A stretch of DNA of 16,914 bases from Globomyces pollinis-pini (lineage: Eukaryota > Chytridiomycota > Chytridiomycetes > Rhizophydiales > Globomycetaceae), in NCBI GenBank assembly GCA_025399215.1, contig MU621442.1, positions 1 through 16,914 on the forward strand, written 5' to 3'. Shown piece by piece: positions 1 to 7,788 of the stretch. The notes beneath the pieces are model-generated. The model saw only the letters and a list, made by a program, of their open reading frames with translations. It searched no databases and was not told where the DNA came from. Both the position numbers and the translations under genes were made by a program. Numbering within the stretch: position 1 is the stretch's first letter; each line of letters begins with the position of its first letter.

Positions 1-126
1 TAAGAGCGGTTGTCCATCTTGAGATACTAGTTGCTGAATGAATGCAGTCAAAGGCTTCTCCAATATTACAAATAAAGTTCGGATACTCCATGATTATAAA
101 AAATGAAAAAAAATCTGTAAGAATTA

Positions 127-145
127 CCCTAACCCTAACCCTAAC
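127..145. repeat. Interstitial telomeric tract, CCCTAA orientation
   Basis: Three perfect CCCTAA units plus a trailing C. It lies far from any chromosome end within this window. In this orientation it would cap the left end of the DNA to its right. Its bases 128-141 form a 14-bp inverted match with 1975-1988, so it is the left border of block 1. Confidence 0.9.
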
Positions 146-212
146 ATAGCATCAGATAAAGCTCTTTTTAGTTGTGTATCAATCATGGGTTGCTGGTATT
201 TGAAGAAAAAAG

Positions 213-542
213 TTAAAAACGAACCATCATATATTCACGTACAATATCCAGAAACTCAATCTCCGCTTCTGCTTTAAAGTTGAGCTTTGCTAGTTGTGTA
301 TGCAGTTGTTGCCTAATAGTCTTTTTATCACCTTCCAATGATATCATTTGATTGTTTATTGAATAATTCCAATTGATTTGATTACTTTGATAATTCCACT
401 TCAATTTCTTTTTCCAATATACTATTCGTCTAACTAGAGATGCCATTCTAATTGGTGTATTATGTGAGAATCCGTCTCTAACTACTCGTGTTATAAAATC
501 TGGTTTGTATATAATTTCAATTAAGTTATTCTTGTTGATCCT
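213..542 (-). pseudogene. Unassigned coding relic, minus strand, block 1
   Basis: An uninterrupted minus-strand frame runs from just after a stop at 543-545 to the stop at the low-coordinate end, about 109 codons. The first methionine is at 444-446, giving 77 residues. The product is basic and rich in Asn, Gln, Ile and Lys, with a short acidic stretch before the C-terminus. I see no recognisable domain, signal peptide or membrane segment. It lies about 70 bp inside the left telomeric tract. It could be the tail of a decayed mobile-element protein or a chance frame in AT-rich DNA; the missing start supports a relic. Confidence 0.25.
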
Positions 543-1157
543 TCAACACTTCAAAACATCATTGTGGATACAAATTTAAAATATCCAATCGGAAATCAAA
601 TCATATTAACAAAAAACATCATGATCAAACAAGTATGCAGCTTTACTATCTTGAATAAATGTTTGCTTAATCATCAAACGCCCTTATGTTTAAATTGTTT
701 TCATTTAATGTTCAATCTGCATTTTATTCAAATTTGCTAAATCCAAGATGCTGCCCCATTACCATAACGTAACTACTAAGTTTTACTACATGATCAAGGA
801 GTTGCTCGTACTAATGTTAGTTATATAATTATATACTGAAGCACAGTGGACGGCGTTGAGACGAATATCTTCCAATATCGGATAATTACTGCGCAATTCT
901 TCTTGAAGGGCAATGTGCTGGACTGTTAACGATTAAATTATACCTCAACTCTATGCACTGCATTATCATTTCAATTTTGAATAACAGGTATTTCCTGTCC
1001 CAGAGTGTTGGCCAATTCATCTTGACGAATCATATGTGCATTGAATTCAAGTCGATGCACGGCGTTTGCTGAAGATCATGCAAAATAGACATGTTTTTAT
1101 TCAAGGTAGTAGCATTTGTGCCTGAGCTTCGTTTATAAGTTCGTTTTGACGTGTGGT
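543..1157. other. Gene-poor stretch with decayed minus-strand coding pieces
   Basis: There is no intact gene. Two minus-strand pieces look coding: 971-1075 (34 residues, containing NAVHRLEFNAHM) and about 823-920 (about 32 residues, containing LNAVHCASVYN). They lie in different frames, and both contain an 'NAVH' motif, which suggests a repetitive, frameshifted protein. I do not recognise the family. The rest, 543-820, is AT-rich with no feature I can support. Confidence 0.3.
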
Positions 1158-1891
1158 TACCTGATAATTAATCATTATAGATATTACCTCTTCTGCTGCT
1201 GACTATGAGCCGAACACTCTCTCTATTGGTGTTTTTAACTACGAAGGAGAAATAGAATTATTCGAGCAATATGAAGATACACTTCAGGCAGGAACTTCTG
1301 CAGTTGTAACCGCTCGTATGCAAGCATCTTATTTCCAAAAAGATCCTTACGTTCAAGTTGTTCCTGTTAAAATCCAGGTATTTGGTAGAGAAATCCAAAA
1401 AAAATATTGTTTTCAATGACATTTTTTAATATATTTCTATATGTATTTATTCAAAGCTCTAAGTGTTGGATGCACTGGACTCTCTGGGCTACTTTATCAA
1501 TATATTCCAGAATAACCCTAAGTCCATTCTCATACTGTATTGAGGGTGGCACTCTTCCCTCCTCTATAATAACATTCATTAACAACCAATAGAAAAAGCA
1601 AACGGGCAAGCCCTAAATATCGAATCTGCTCCTGGTCTTCCATCTCAACCCATTGTAATGCCTTCTACAGTTCCCCGACGTAATCTAATGTTGACTGCAG
1701 TATCTAATCCAGTTATTGATAGGGACTTCGAATTGGTCACAGTTGATCCAAGAAAAATCGACAATTATTACAAAGGAGTAGCCAATGGTACAATAGCTCC
1801 TATTGGGAGTCATGTTAATCTATCAGTTGATGAAATTATGGCAAGTCGTTCACAAAGTACCTGTCAATTGTATTCAAATAATGAACATTAA
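1158..1891 (+). CDS. Unidentified protein, 3' part, two putative exons
   Basis: A clean frame opens after a possible acceptor at about 1179 (TTATAG) and reads through 1384. A second frame runs from 1593 to the TAA at 1889-1891. Joining 1384 to 1593 across GTAGAG...CAATAG (208 nt) restores one frame by forming a split Glu codon. The joined part is about 168 residues. It includes the segments GVFNYEGEIELFEQYED, PIVMPSTVPRRNLML and HVNLSVDEIMASR, which have ordinary protein composition and no internal stops. I recognise no family. The N-terminus is absent or lies in upstream exons that I cannot see. It occupies the right half of block 1 and ends 83 bp before the right telomeric tract. The long intron is unlike the very short introns elsewhere and may be an insertion. 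Confidence 0.4.
1451..1592 (-). pseudogene. Antisense coding-like frame inside the putative 208-nt intron
   Basis: On the minus strand the intron of the 1158-1891 gene reads as about 46 codons ending in TGA at 1451-1453. It contains the segments EEGRVPPSIQYENGLRVIL and EYIDKVAQRVQCIQHLEL. The frame has good protein-like composition but no start codon, and it overlaps the proposed acceptor. It may be a fragment of an inserted element. No family was recognised. Confidence 0.2.
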
Positions 1892-1974
1892 GATTCAACC
1901 ACATTAAAATAATCTTCAATAATATCTATAATAGACTTTGTAGTTATTATTGAAGATTAGTTTATGGTTGAGTC

Positions 1975-1988
1975 GGGTTAGGGTTAGG
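1975..1988. repeat. Interstitial telomeric tract, TTAGGG orientation
   Basis: GGGTTAGGGTTAGG, the exact reverse complement of 128-141. It closes block 1 on the right in the orientation of a right-hand chromosome end. The integrase relic begins immediately after it. Confidence 0.9.
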
Positions 1989-2391
1989 TAAATCTTAGAG
2001 AAATACCATGATGAAATTGGACACAGAGGAATCTTATCTACTATAACTTTTATTAGAGAGCGCTATTTTTGGGAAAATTTAAACCAAACAGTTACTGAAT
2101 ATGTCAACCCATGTATGGTGTGTCAGAGAAGAAGTCGAGTGAAACAAGTAGAACCACTAAAACCAATTTTGGGCTTAGTATTACATCAGAAATGGTTTGT
2201 GGATATACAAAAGCTACCTAAATCAAAAGGATATATTGGAATAATCGAAGCACGAGAAGGACTTACCGGATTTTTAGAAGCCCGGATAATCCGAAGAAAA
2301 CATTCTACGTTTGGGTAGATTTTATTTATCAAGAAATTATCTGTCGCTATGGATGCATATTGGAAGTATTATCAGACCACGGGGAACTAGA
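1989..2391 (+). pseudogene. Truncated Ty3/gypsy-type integrase
   Basis: The frame begins EKYHDEIGHRGI and continues to a PCMVC segment. This gives the integrase HHCC zinc-binding pattern: His codons at 2007 and 2022, Cys codons at 2112 and 2121, with 29 residues between the second His and the first Cys. The catalytic core follows: WFVDI with the first Asp, then a one-base frameshift near 2295-2317, then FIYQEIICRYG and LSDHGE with the second Asp. Homology stops at the telomeric tract, so the catalytic Glu and the C-terminus are missing. An in-frame TAA at 1989-1991 sits between the left telomeric tract and the fragment. It cannot be active. The family assignment rests on the HHCC motif plus the D...D core; whether it is Ty3/gypsy or another LTR/retroviral-type integrase is inference. 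Confidence 0.85.
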
Positions 2392-2408
2392 CCTAACCCT
2401 AACCCTAA
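2392..2408. repeat. Interstitial telomeric tract, CCCTAA orientation
   Basis: CCTAACCCTAACCCTAA cuts the integrase frame after the second catalytic Asp. With the next two bases it forms a 17-bp perfect inverted repeat (2394-2410) with 3985-4001, the left border of block 2. Confidence 0.9.
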
Positions 2409-2530
2409 GTATTAGACTCCAGCCAAGGCCATATTTGTTGTTGTACTTCTTGAGGTGGCAACGATTCCGCTCTAGGGATAAAAAATTGCAAATTAGTTTT
2501 TACAGTTTGACATTTAAAATTATAATAAAC

Positions 2531-3213
2531 ATGGTCGCGTTTTTATATTTTTTAATGAATTGTGTGGAGTTTGTGTTAAAGAAACTATTTCCAGATTTCT
2601 TTATTACACCTCTTTTATTGAATGGGTACAACTATGTACCTTATTCAACAACGACTTCCGGATGGCCATTTGAAGTTATCACTAACTTTTTGCAAAGTGA
2701 TCCTCGCATTGTGAAGGGAGACCTACAATGTATTCGATTAGAAACAAACTCTTCATTTTCAGTTGAACAAAGCATTAAAAATCATATCACTCAATCCAGT
2801 TCACTCAATAATAAATTTATAGTTACGGGATATATAGAAAAAAAATGTTCAACCCAGCATGTTATTGGAATTGAGACTTACAAAACGGATACACATTACT
2901 ACGATTCTAATATTGTAGATGAACCATAAACTACAAAAGTATCCACAAGTTTATTGAGAAGAGCTTAGCATACCAAACATCCAAACTATACTCCGTTAGT
3001 TACGAGTCTTTGGATCTAACCAAATCTAACAAATTCATTACAGCAAATCAAAACTATAAAATCAACTATATATATGAACCGGAAAAAAATAATTACGAAA
3101 AGGAAAATAAAATTATGGAAAAACTTACAACGAGAACCAAGGCAAAGGAAACACTAGTTACCTGGTTGGGCTTTCTTGGATTGAAAAAAACAATTGCGTG
3201 CATGAACCATTGA
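2531..3213 (+). pseudogene. Unidentified protein with a probable frameshift, block 2
   Basis: An ATG at 2531 opens 132 codons to the TAA at 2927-2929. The start is hydrophobic (a possible signal or membrane segment, residues 1-25), followed by a region with GYNYVPYSTTTSGWPFEV and, near the end, QHVIGIETYKTDTHYYDSN. The frame also continues upstream through the telomeric tract into the integrase, so the methionine at 2531 is the sensible start. Just past the stop, the -1 frame reads coding-like from about 2923 to 3213 (SIHKFIEKSLAYQTSKLYS and so on), which suggests a frameshifted C-terminal half. The 'H...YYDS' pattern recalls papain-fold cysteine proteases, but no catalytic Cys is placed, so this is only a hint. 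The family is unknown. Confidence 0.4.
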
Positions 3214-3391
3214 CGAAACGATCTCAGCATATAAACAAAAAAACATGGTTAAAAAGAAGTAAAATAAATCGAATTGATAAACTAATTGGTAATCTTTAAA
3301 TTGACTTAAGTCCCCTCAGGTAGAGCGCCCATGGCTACTCCTCCCCCTCGCCCGAGGAGCTTCTAGTTAAATCGTCGTGAATAATCCATAA

Positions 3392-3985
3392 ACGTCGATA
3401 AACTGTGCAAGTTCTACCCTAGACGCTTCTGATTCCACGGACAACGATACTGGTGACCGCCCTTCAGCTCAATCATCAATTGACCCCGCTCGTCCACTGG
3501 CCCTAGTTGATATTGACCCTATCCCTGCAGCAACCATTGCAATAGATACTGCTTTCGGTGTGTCGGACAATAAATCGTCTCCAAGTGAAGATATATCTCC
3601 ACAATCCATTGTAGATCCTCCTTGCCCCACCAATCGATTATGAGTGACTAATCAAGAACTAGTACGCAGTAATGCAAGTCGATTACTACCCAACACTGTC
3701 GATACTGCTCGTGGCACTCTTAGTCGCGAATTCGACAAGATAATTGCCCACGGCCAAGATAGAGGCGGTATATATTATTTATTACAATGGTGTGACACTA
3801 GTCTACCACCCAGTAAACGCTATCTTCACAAGATTGATACACAAGATGCGTTACACACTTGTTTGGCTACCCAAGCGAACTCTGTCAAACGCCCTCGTGC
3901 GTTTAGACATATACATAATGCTGGTACTGTTCAGTTGAACTCACGTATTCCAACAGTATCGCGGAAACGTGCTCGACGTTCCTAA
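3392..3985 (+). pseudogene. Retroelement C-terminal relic with a chromodomain-like segment
   Basis: One frame of 198 codons runs from after a TAA at 3389-3391 to the TAA at 3983-3985, with one internal TGA at 3641-3643. The first part is Asp/Ser/Pro/Ala-rich and low in complexity. The part after the TGA contains REFDKIIAHGQDRGGIYYLL followed by QW, which resembles the 'V-x-I-L-x-H-R...YLVKW' core of a chromodomain. The tail is basic (SRKRARRS). This layout fits the C-terminal tail of a chromovirus (Ty3/gypsy) polyprotein. Its base composition is more GC-rich than its surroundings, which suggests separate origin. The stop codon lies one base from the right telomeric tract. The chromodomain call is by eye and moderately sure. 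Confidence 0.5.
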
Positions 3986-3986
3986 C

Positions 3987-4001
3987 TTAGGGTTAGGGTT
4001 A
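3987..4001. repeat. Interstitial telomeric tract, TTAGGG orientation
   Basis: TTAGGGTTAGGGTTA. Together with the preceding AC it is the perfect 17-bp reverse complement of 2394-2410 and closes block 2. Confidence 0.9.
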
Positions 4002-4131
4002 TACCTTTTCCCTTTCCTTTTTCATTTTATTTTTTAATTTTCCTAGAGATTTTAATGGTTCAAGTGAGCTTACTCTGTTTTACACTTGTGGTGGTTCGTG
4101 GTAAGTGCGCAACATCGACGCAACCCTTTTT

Positions 4132-4367
4132 TGTGAAACGCAAAAAATTGCAAATTTCCATGCAATTTTAACAACATAAAAATTGTGCCTTCCTCATCCG
4201 CTCGACGCACCGGTCAAACCTCATTCGCAATTATGATGTAATTCATCTCGATCCGTCTTGATTCATCAATTAATAATTATTCCGTAATGTTTCATGTAAA
4301 GTATAAATAGACAGTAGTTTCTCTTAATAAAATAGAAATCTCAATGGAACATTATCTTATTGTAACA
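4132..4367 (+). promoter_or_regulatory. LTR-like promoter segment (possible 3' or solo LTR)
   Basis: The segment starts TGTGAAACG and ends TTGTAACA, so it has TG...CA ends. It holds a strong TATA box, TATAAATA, at 4302-4309 and an AATAAA signal at 4326-4331. It lies about 145 bp downstream of a retroelement C-terminal relic, where a 3' LTR is expected. No 5' partner, polypurine tract or target-site duplication is visible, so the boundaries are tentative. It could instead be an ordinary promoter for the short frame at 4399. Confidence 0.3.
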
Positions 4368-4398
4368 CCCGCTTCGCCCCTTTCTCATTATACACTAC

Positions 4399-4635
4399 AT
4401 GGGTGAGACACACAACCATAGTTTCATGGAACAGTATGGAGTGATTACTGTATCAAAAGCATTATCCAAAGAGCAAATTCGGATTTTTAAGCAAGGTATT
4501 TACCAGGTTCCTCTTTTACTTTCACTTGCCAATCTCCAGCTATGCAATCCAGAAGGGACCAAAAATTTGAGTTCCCAATCCAATCTAACAATTCATTTGG
4601 TAATGGGACAACATAATATTTGCATCCAACTCTAA
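4399..4635 (+). CDS. Short unassigned ORF downstream of a TATA box
   Basis: ATG at 4399, 78 codons. Only the first 35 or so residues look protein-like (YGVITVSKALSKEQIRIFK). That part resembles the N-terminal 'G-x-x-x-v-x-x-a-L-s-x-e-q-i' pattern of phytanoyl-CoA-dioxygenase-type proteins, but no iron-binding motif follows. The frame soon turns low in quality, so it may be the first exon of a truncated gene or a relic. A TATA box lies about 95 bp upstream at 4302-4309. Confidence 0.25.
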   Translation: MGETHNHSFMEQYGVITVSKALSKEQIRIFKQGIYQVPLLLSLANLQLCNPEGTKNLSSQSNLTIHLVMGQHNICIQL

Positions 4636-4639
4636 TCCT

Positions 4640-4907
4640 TCTGCTGTATGTGTGATCTGCAGCATGGGGGCAAAAAGGTACGAGTTGTACCAGTTTTCAT
4701 TTTTTTTCATTTACTTTTCACCATTAATATTTCAATATCTATTTGGATGACGCAATTTATTTTCCATCTTCTATTCCTCCTGGAAATGTAGGTAATTAAA
4801 ATAGTATAAATAGAGTAGATTTACTAATTTTATTCTTTTCCCTTTTTGGACTGAAAAGCAACACTTGAGGAGATTTGCCTCCTCAAAAGTACACTAAAAG
4901 TTGGTCA
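4640..4907. other. Non-coding spacer with a TATA box and a small hairpin
   Basis: No gene is seen. A second TATA box, TATAAATA at 4805-4812, sits in the context AGTATAAATAGA, which matches the one at 4301-4310. A perfect 8-bp stem with a 6-nt loop lies at 4865-4886 (TTGAGGAG / CTCCTCAA). Neither can be tied to a gene. Confidence 0.35.
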
Positions 4908-5152
4908 CTACGGAATTTGATATGCAATCCCGTAGTAAGTATTTTCTGCAAGCCATGCTGCTAATGGCTTGCCATTCTTACTTGTACCATATTTGTAGGA
5001 TACTTCGATGTTGATTTTCTAACAATTGCGGCAGGCACTCCATTATCTATCAGTTCATCCATAGCATTCATTTGCGGTTTGGAGAATCTTCTGTAAGATT
5101 GTACGAATCGTACTTTTTTCTCACCCATGCTCAGATTCGCCCTCACACCCAA
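4908..5152 (-). pseudogene. Dispersed element relic, copy 1 ('TSKNGKPLA' tail)
   Basis: A minus-strand frame begins at an ATG at 5150-5152 (a second Met follows at MGEKKVRF). It reads QSYRRFSKPQMNAMDELID and VPAAIVRKSTSKYPTN. A one-base shift then leads into GTSKNGKPLAAWLAENTYYG, and the frame ends at TAG 4908-4910. The tail recurs in a second diverged copy at 7549-7640, so this is a multi-copy coding element, probably a transposon or an expanded family. The family is not recognised. The frameshift marks it as broken unless a splice has been missed. Confidence 0.45.
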
Positions 5153-5159
5153 TGGGTTA

Positions 5160-5559
5160 GAATTGCATGTTCAGCTTTTCGAACTTATCAAATAAAACCC
5201 TGAAACAATCAAATGCTTAATCGAACTCACACTTAATCACCCACACTATCACATCCCGTCACTAACACTACGAATGACAGTTCCGACTACGTTTACTGAT
5301 GGGAAAAAAATTAGATCAGTAAATGGTGGAAAAAAGTATTTAATGTTTATTATTCATAGAATGCCAAAAACGATTGTATTAGCAACCAAAATTATTGATC
5401 AGTTACTCAAAGATCGAGATAAGATGGTTGAGGTCAGTTTACGTCAGAGATTCAAGATGTAGTTGTTGACGTAATAGAAACTTTCGATGCATTGGTCCAG
5501 CCATCAGGTTTGAAGTATTTCAGATTCCTGAAGACTTATGAGAGAATAGAATGACTTTA
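5160..5559. other. Spacer without a supported gene
   Basis: A 62-codon plus-strand frame at 5274-5462 is basic and has no recognisable motif or neighbours of its kind. I do not call it a gene. The 3' end of the hAT relic begins at 5560. Confidence 0.3.
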
Positions 5560-6505
5560 TTAAGAATCTTCTAATATTTTTCCTAGCACGAAGTAATCTT
5601 GAATACCATATTGAGCCCAATAGTCTCTTCCAGAAACGGTAGAGTCCTCTTCTTTTAAATCTGTATTGAGAGCTGGCCACATGAACAAATAGCTATTTAA
5701 TTCTGTTACACATTCTTGCTGAGAAATTCTATCTTCAAAAATTCCACCTAAAGCAAAAAAAATTGATAAGTTGCCTTTTCGTGGATAATTTATCAGTAGA
5801 AGCCCAAGAACGAATAAAGGTTTGATTCAGTATGTAGGACATTCAATCGATCAATTACATTATTTTTTTAACCCATTGATATCTATCAAGCTAAGCTCTG
5901 TAATATCGTCCCAGGAGTTTCTTGATTTTAAAAAGCACTGGTACAGGTTTGCCAGATCACAATCATCTCGTTCCAACTTTTCAATAATATTCGATAGAAG
6001 CGCTAGAATTTGCTTTGACACGTTCAAATATTTCCAAAACACTGCATTCTAAACTGTTTCTCCATATTTATGAACAGTAGCTCGACATGAAATGCGACCC
6101 AATACTTCATTTTCATCTAGAAGAGTCGCGATTGCTACTTTAGACTACAAAAGATACTTGCAGAGATTGAATAGAGTATACCATCGTGTTAGTAACTGGT
6201 AACGAGATCATGAGTCAATCCAAGTCGATCACGTGTACGGTCAAAAAATAATTAAACATGCTAATGAAATTTTACAAACTTGATAACGAACCAAACACTT
6301 TCTAAAATTTCTGAGTAAATTGGGATATAATCAACAGATTTAGAACATGTGATCCGCATCCATTACAAAAAATGTATGGGTATCTACCTTCGATCAGATC
6401 CCATGCACCCCTCATATTTGACGCATTGTCAGTTACCACTGATACACATTTTTCGATTCCTGTTGCTTCGCATTTTCCCAACGAGCTGGGTTGTAATATT
6501 CAATA
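5560..6505 (-). pseudogene. Decayed hAT-family transposase
   Basis: Pieces of a hAT transposase read in order along the minus strand, in several frames. First comes SVVTDNASNMRGAWDLIEGR, carrying the conserved 'TDNASNM' catalytic Asp segment, followed by CNGCGSHVLN (about 6485-6310). A damaged middle with several stops follows. Then come ATLLDENEVLGRISCRATVH, an in-frame TAG, and NAVFWKYLNVSKQ down to SLIDINGLKK (about 6150-5860). The end is KPLFVLGLLLINYPRKGNLS, EYY-type helical sequence and GRDYWAQYGIQDYF, stopping at TAA 5560-5562. At least two stops and two frameshifts make it inactive. Terminal repeats were not found. It belongs to cut-and-paste DNA transposons; the motif match makes the family call firm. 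Confidence 0.8.
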
Positions 6506-6509
6506 TAGT

Positions 6510-6572
6510 GTTTTACAAGCCCTAACCACTAATAGCAAAGAAATAAATTAGAGATTAGGGCGTGTAAAACAC
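6510..6572. mobile_element. MITE-like near-palindrome
   Basis: Two 26-bp arms are separated by a 13-nt loop. The left arm starts GTGTTTTACAAGCCCTAACC and the right arm is its reverse complement with 3 mismatches. TA flanks both sides (TA-GTG...CAC-TA), which fits a TA target-site duplication like that of Tc1/mariner-type elements. The arms contain CCCTAA, a telomere-like unit. It sits at the 5' edge of the hAT relic. Confidence 0.5.
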
Positions 6573-7038
6573 TAGTGACGATTTTAACTGCACAGCTTTA
6601 ATCTGCTGTTAAATTACCCAATAGAGTGTTAACTTGTCCATCTGGGTATATGGTCTGGAGGGAATCGTTTCTAGTTCCAGGGATACATGCAACCAAAGAG
6701 CTTGTTGATCATATTAATCTCTTTTCATGAGTCTATTTAGACCTAATAAAATTACCGTCTTAATCAATAACTAACAGAGAGTATGAGTGTAGTCATTGAT
6801 TGTCCGTGCTAGTCACCGTTGGTTGCAGTTCAGAGGGAAAGGAAACCTTACCGCAATGAACAGTGACCCAGCACCACCATCCGAGCAGCAGACCACAGTT
6901 ATTGGGTCGCCGTGCTAGTCCTAACCTTAAGTTTCATTAACATAGCACTCGCAACTGGAATCTAATATTCAAAATAAAAAGAACTTTTTGGTAAAAGCCA
7001 TTCGTTTCAATAGTTTAAAGACATTCCGGTCATCTCCT
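6573..7038. other. Spacer with short coding-like scraps and a GC-richer patch
   Basis: On the minus strand, about 6590-6710 reads VACIPGTRNDSLQTIYPDG without stops, a scrap of unknown origin. A GC-richer patch at about 6800-6925 contains an 11-bp direct repeat, CCGTGCTAGTC, at 6804-6814 and 6911-6921. I checked it for a tRNA or SINE-type box B and found none. No gene is supported. Confidence 0.3.
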
Positions 7039-7463
7039 TTAGAAATCCTTTGAACTATAATCAACGTCACTTTCTATCTCACCATCTAGGTCACTGCAGT
7101 AGACCCACCATGATTCTCGGGGCGCTTGTTGTGCTTCTTGAATAAGGGCGTGGTTACGGATCCGAAGAAATAAAAACTGAGATTTAATATTAGTATGAGC
7201 CATTTTCGTTAATGATAACGTAAGTTATAAAAATACTCACCGAAGTTTGATTGTACTCGAATATGTTCAAGTTTTCGCGCCCGTTGATACCTTTGCTGCA
7301 AAGCTTTGAAGTCCTCGAAATTTTTTTTGATAGAATCCGTGATTGGTTCTTCCGGCTTGTTGGCGAGACTTCTTGTTCTCTGTGTGATAAGTACAATCCA
7401 AGCATGCCCCGTTGGTAGGTAAACTTTTGAATGTTGTAAATATATGTAAACGACTTTTAGCAT
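7039..7463 (-). CDS. Possible two-exon gene of unknown function
   Basis: The 3' exon, 7039-7176, ends at TAA 7039-7041. It encodes IRNHALIQEAQQAPRESWWV followed by an acidic tail ending SSKDF, which is clearly protein-like, and it is preceded by an acceptor (CTCAG at 7177-7181). A consensus donor, GTGAGT, lies upstream at about 7237. The 5' part has three overlapping open frames. The one with the best composition (PEEPITDSIKKNFEDFKALQ and so on, Met at 7461-7463) does not join in phase to the 3' exon. Another frame (Met at 7403-7405) does. Either the second frame is right, or the gene carries a frameshift. The function is unknown. Confidence 0.35.
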
Positions 7464-7548
7464 GTATTACCAATATTTTGTGCAGCAACCAATTACTTAA
7501 CAACGTTCCAATTCCCGTCCGTTGTTTCAAGAAGAGTAGTTCATATAT

Positions 7549-7640
7549 CTAAAGCTTAATGTAAGAATCTTGTGCAAGCCATTTTGCTAATGGCTTACCA
7601 TTCTTACTTGTCTCTTCACTCAAATGTATTTCTATTGAAA
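7549..7640 (-). pseudogene. Dispersed element relic, copy 2
   Basis: The minus strand reads HLSEETSKNGKPLAKWLA and then QDSYIKL before TAG at 7549-7551. At DNA level, 7573-7611 matches 4947-4985 at 36 of 39 positions. Upstream homology is not visible, so only the C-terminal tail survives here. It supports the view that copy 1 belongs to a repeated coding element. Confidence 0.45.
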
Positions 7641-7727
7641 AACGCGAAAATATCAAACATTCGAGTGAAAATTGGAATTTTGATTTGAATTGTATACCTA
7701 CAAGACATTTATAGCGTGAGTAAATCA

Positions 7728-7788
7728 TTTTCCAACTTAACGAGAATGCATAGTTATATCTTTTCCAACTTAATAAGAATGCATAGTT
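7728..7788. repeat. Tandem direct repeat, 28 bp, two copies
   Basis: 7728-7755 and 7761-7788 are 28-bp copies (TTTTCCAACTTAA...) with 2 mismatches and a 33-bp period. They overlap the 3' end of an unassigned hydrophobic frame. Confidence 0.7.

Noticed and set aside
1..126. Minus-strand coding-like reading at the left edge (VILEKPLTAFIQQLVSQDG)
   Set aside because: Two frames look equally plausible and the piece is cut by the window edge, so no call is possible.
5274..5462. 62-codon plus-strand ORF
   Set aside because: No motif, no start context and no coding neighbours; consistent with a chance frame.
6800..6925. Possible tRNA or SINE in the GC-richer patch
   Set aside because: No box A/box B pair or cloverleaf could be drawn; only a short direct repeat is present.
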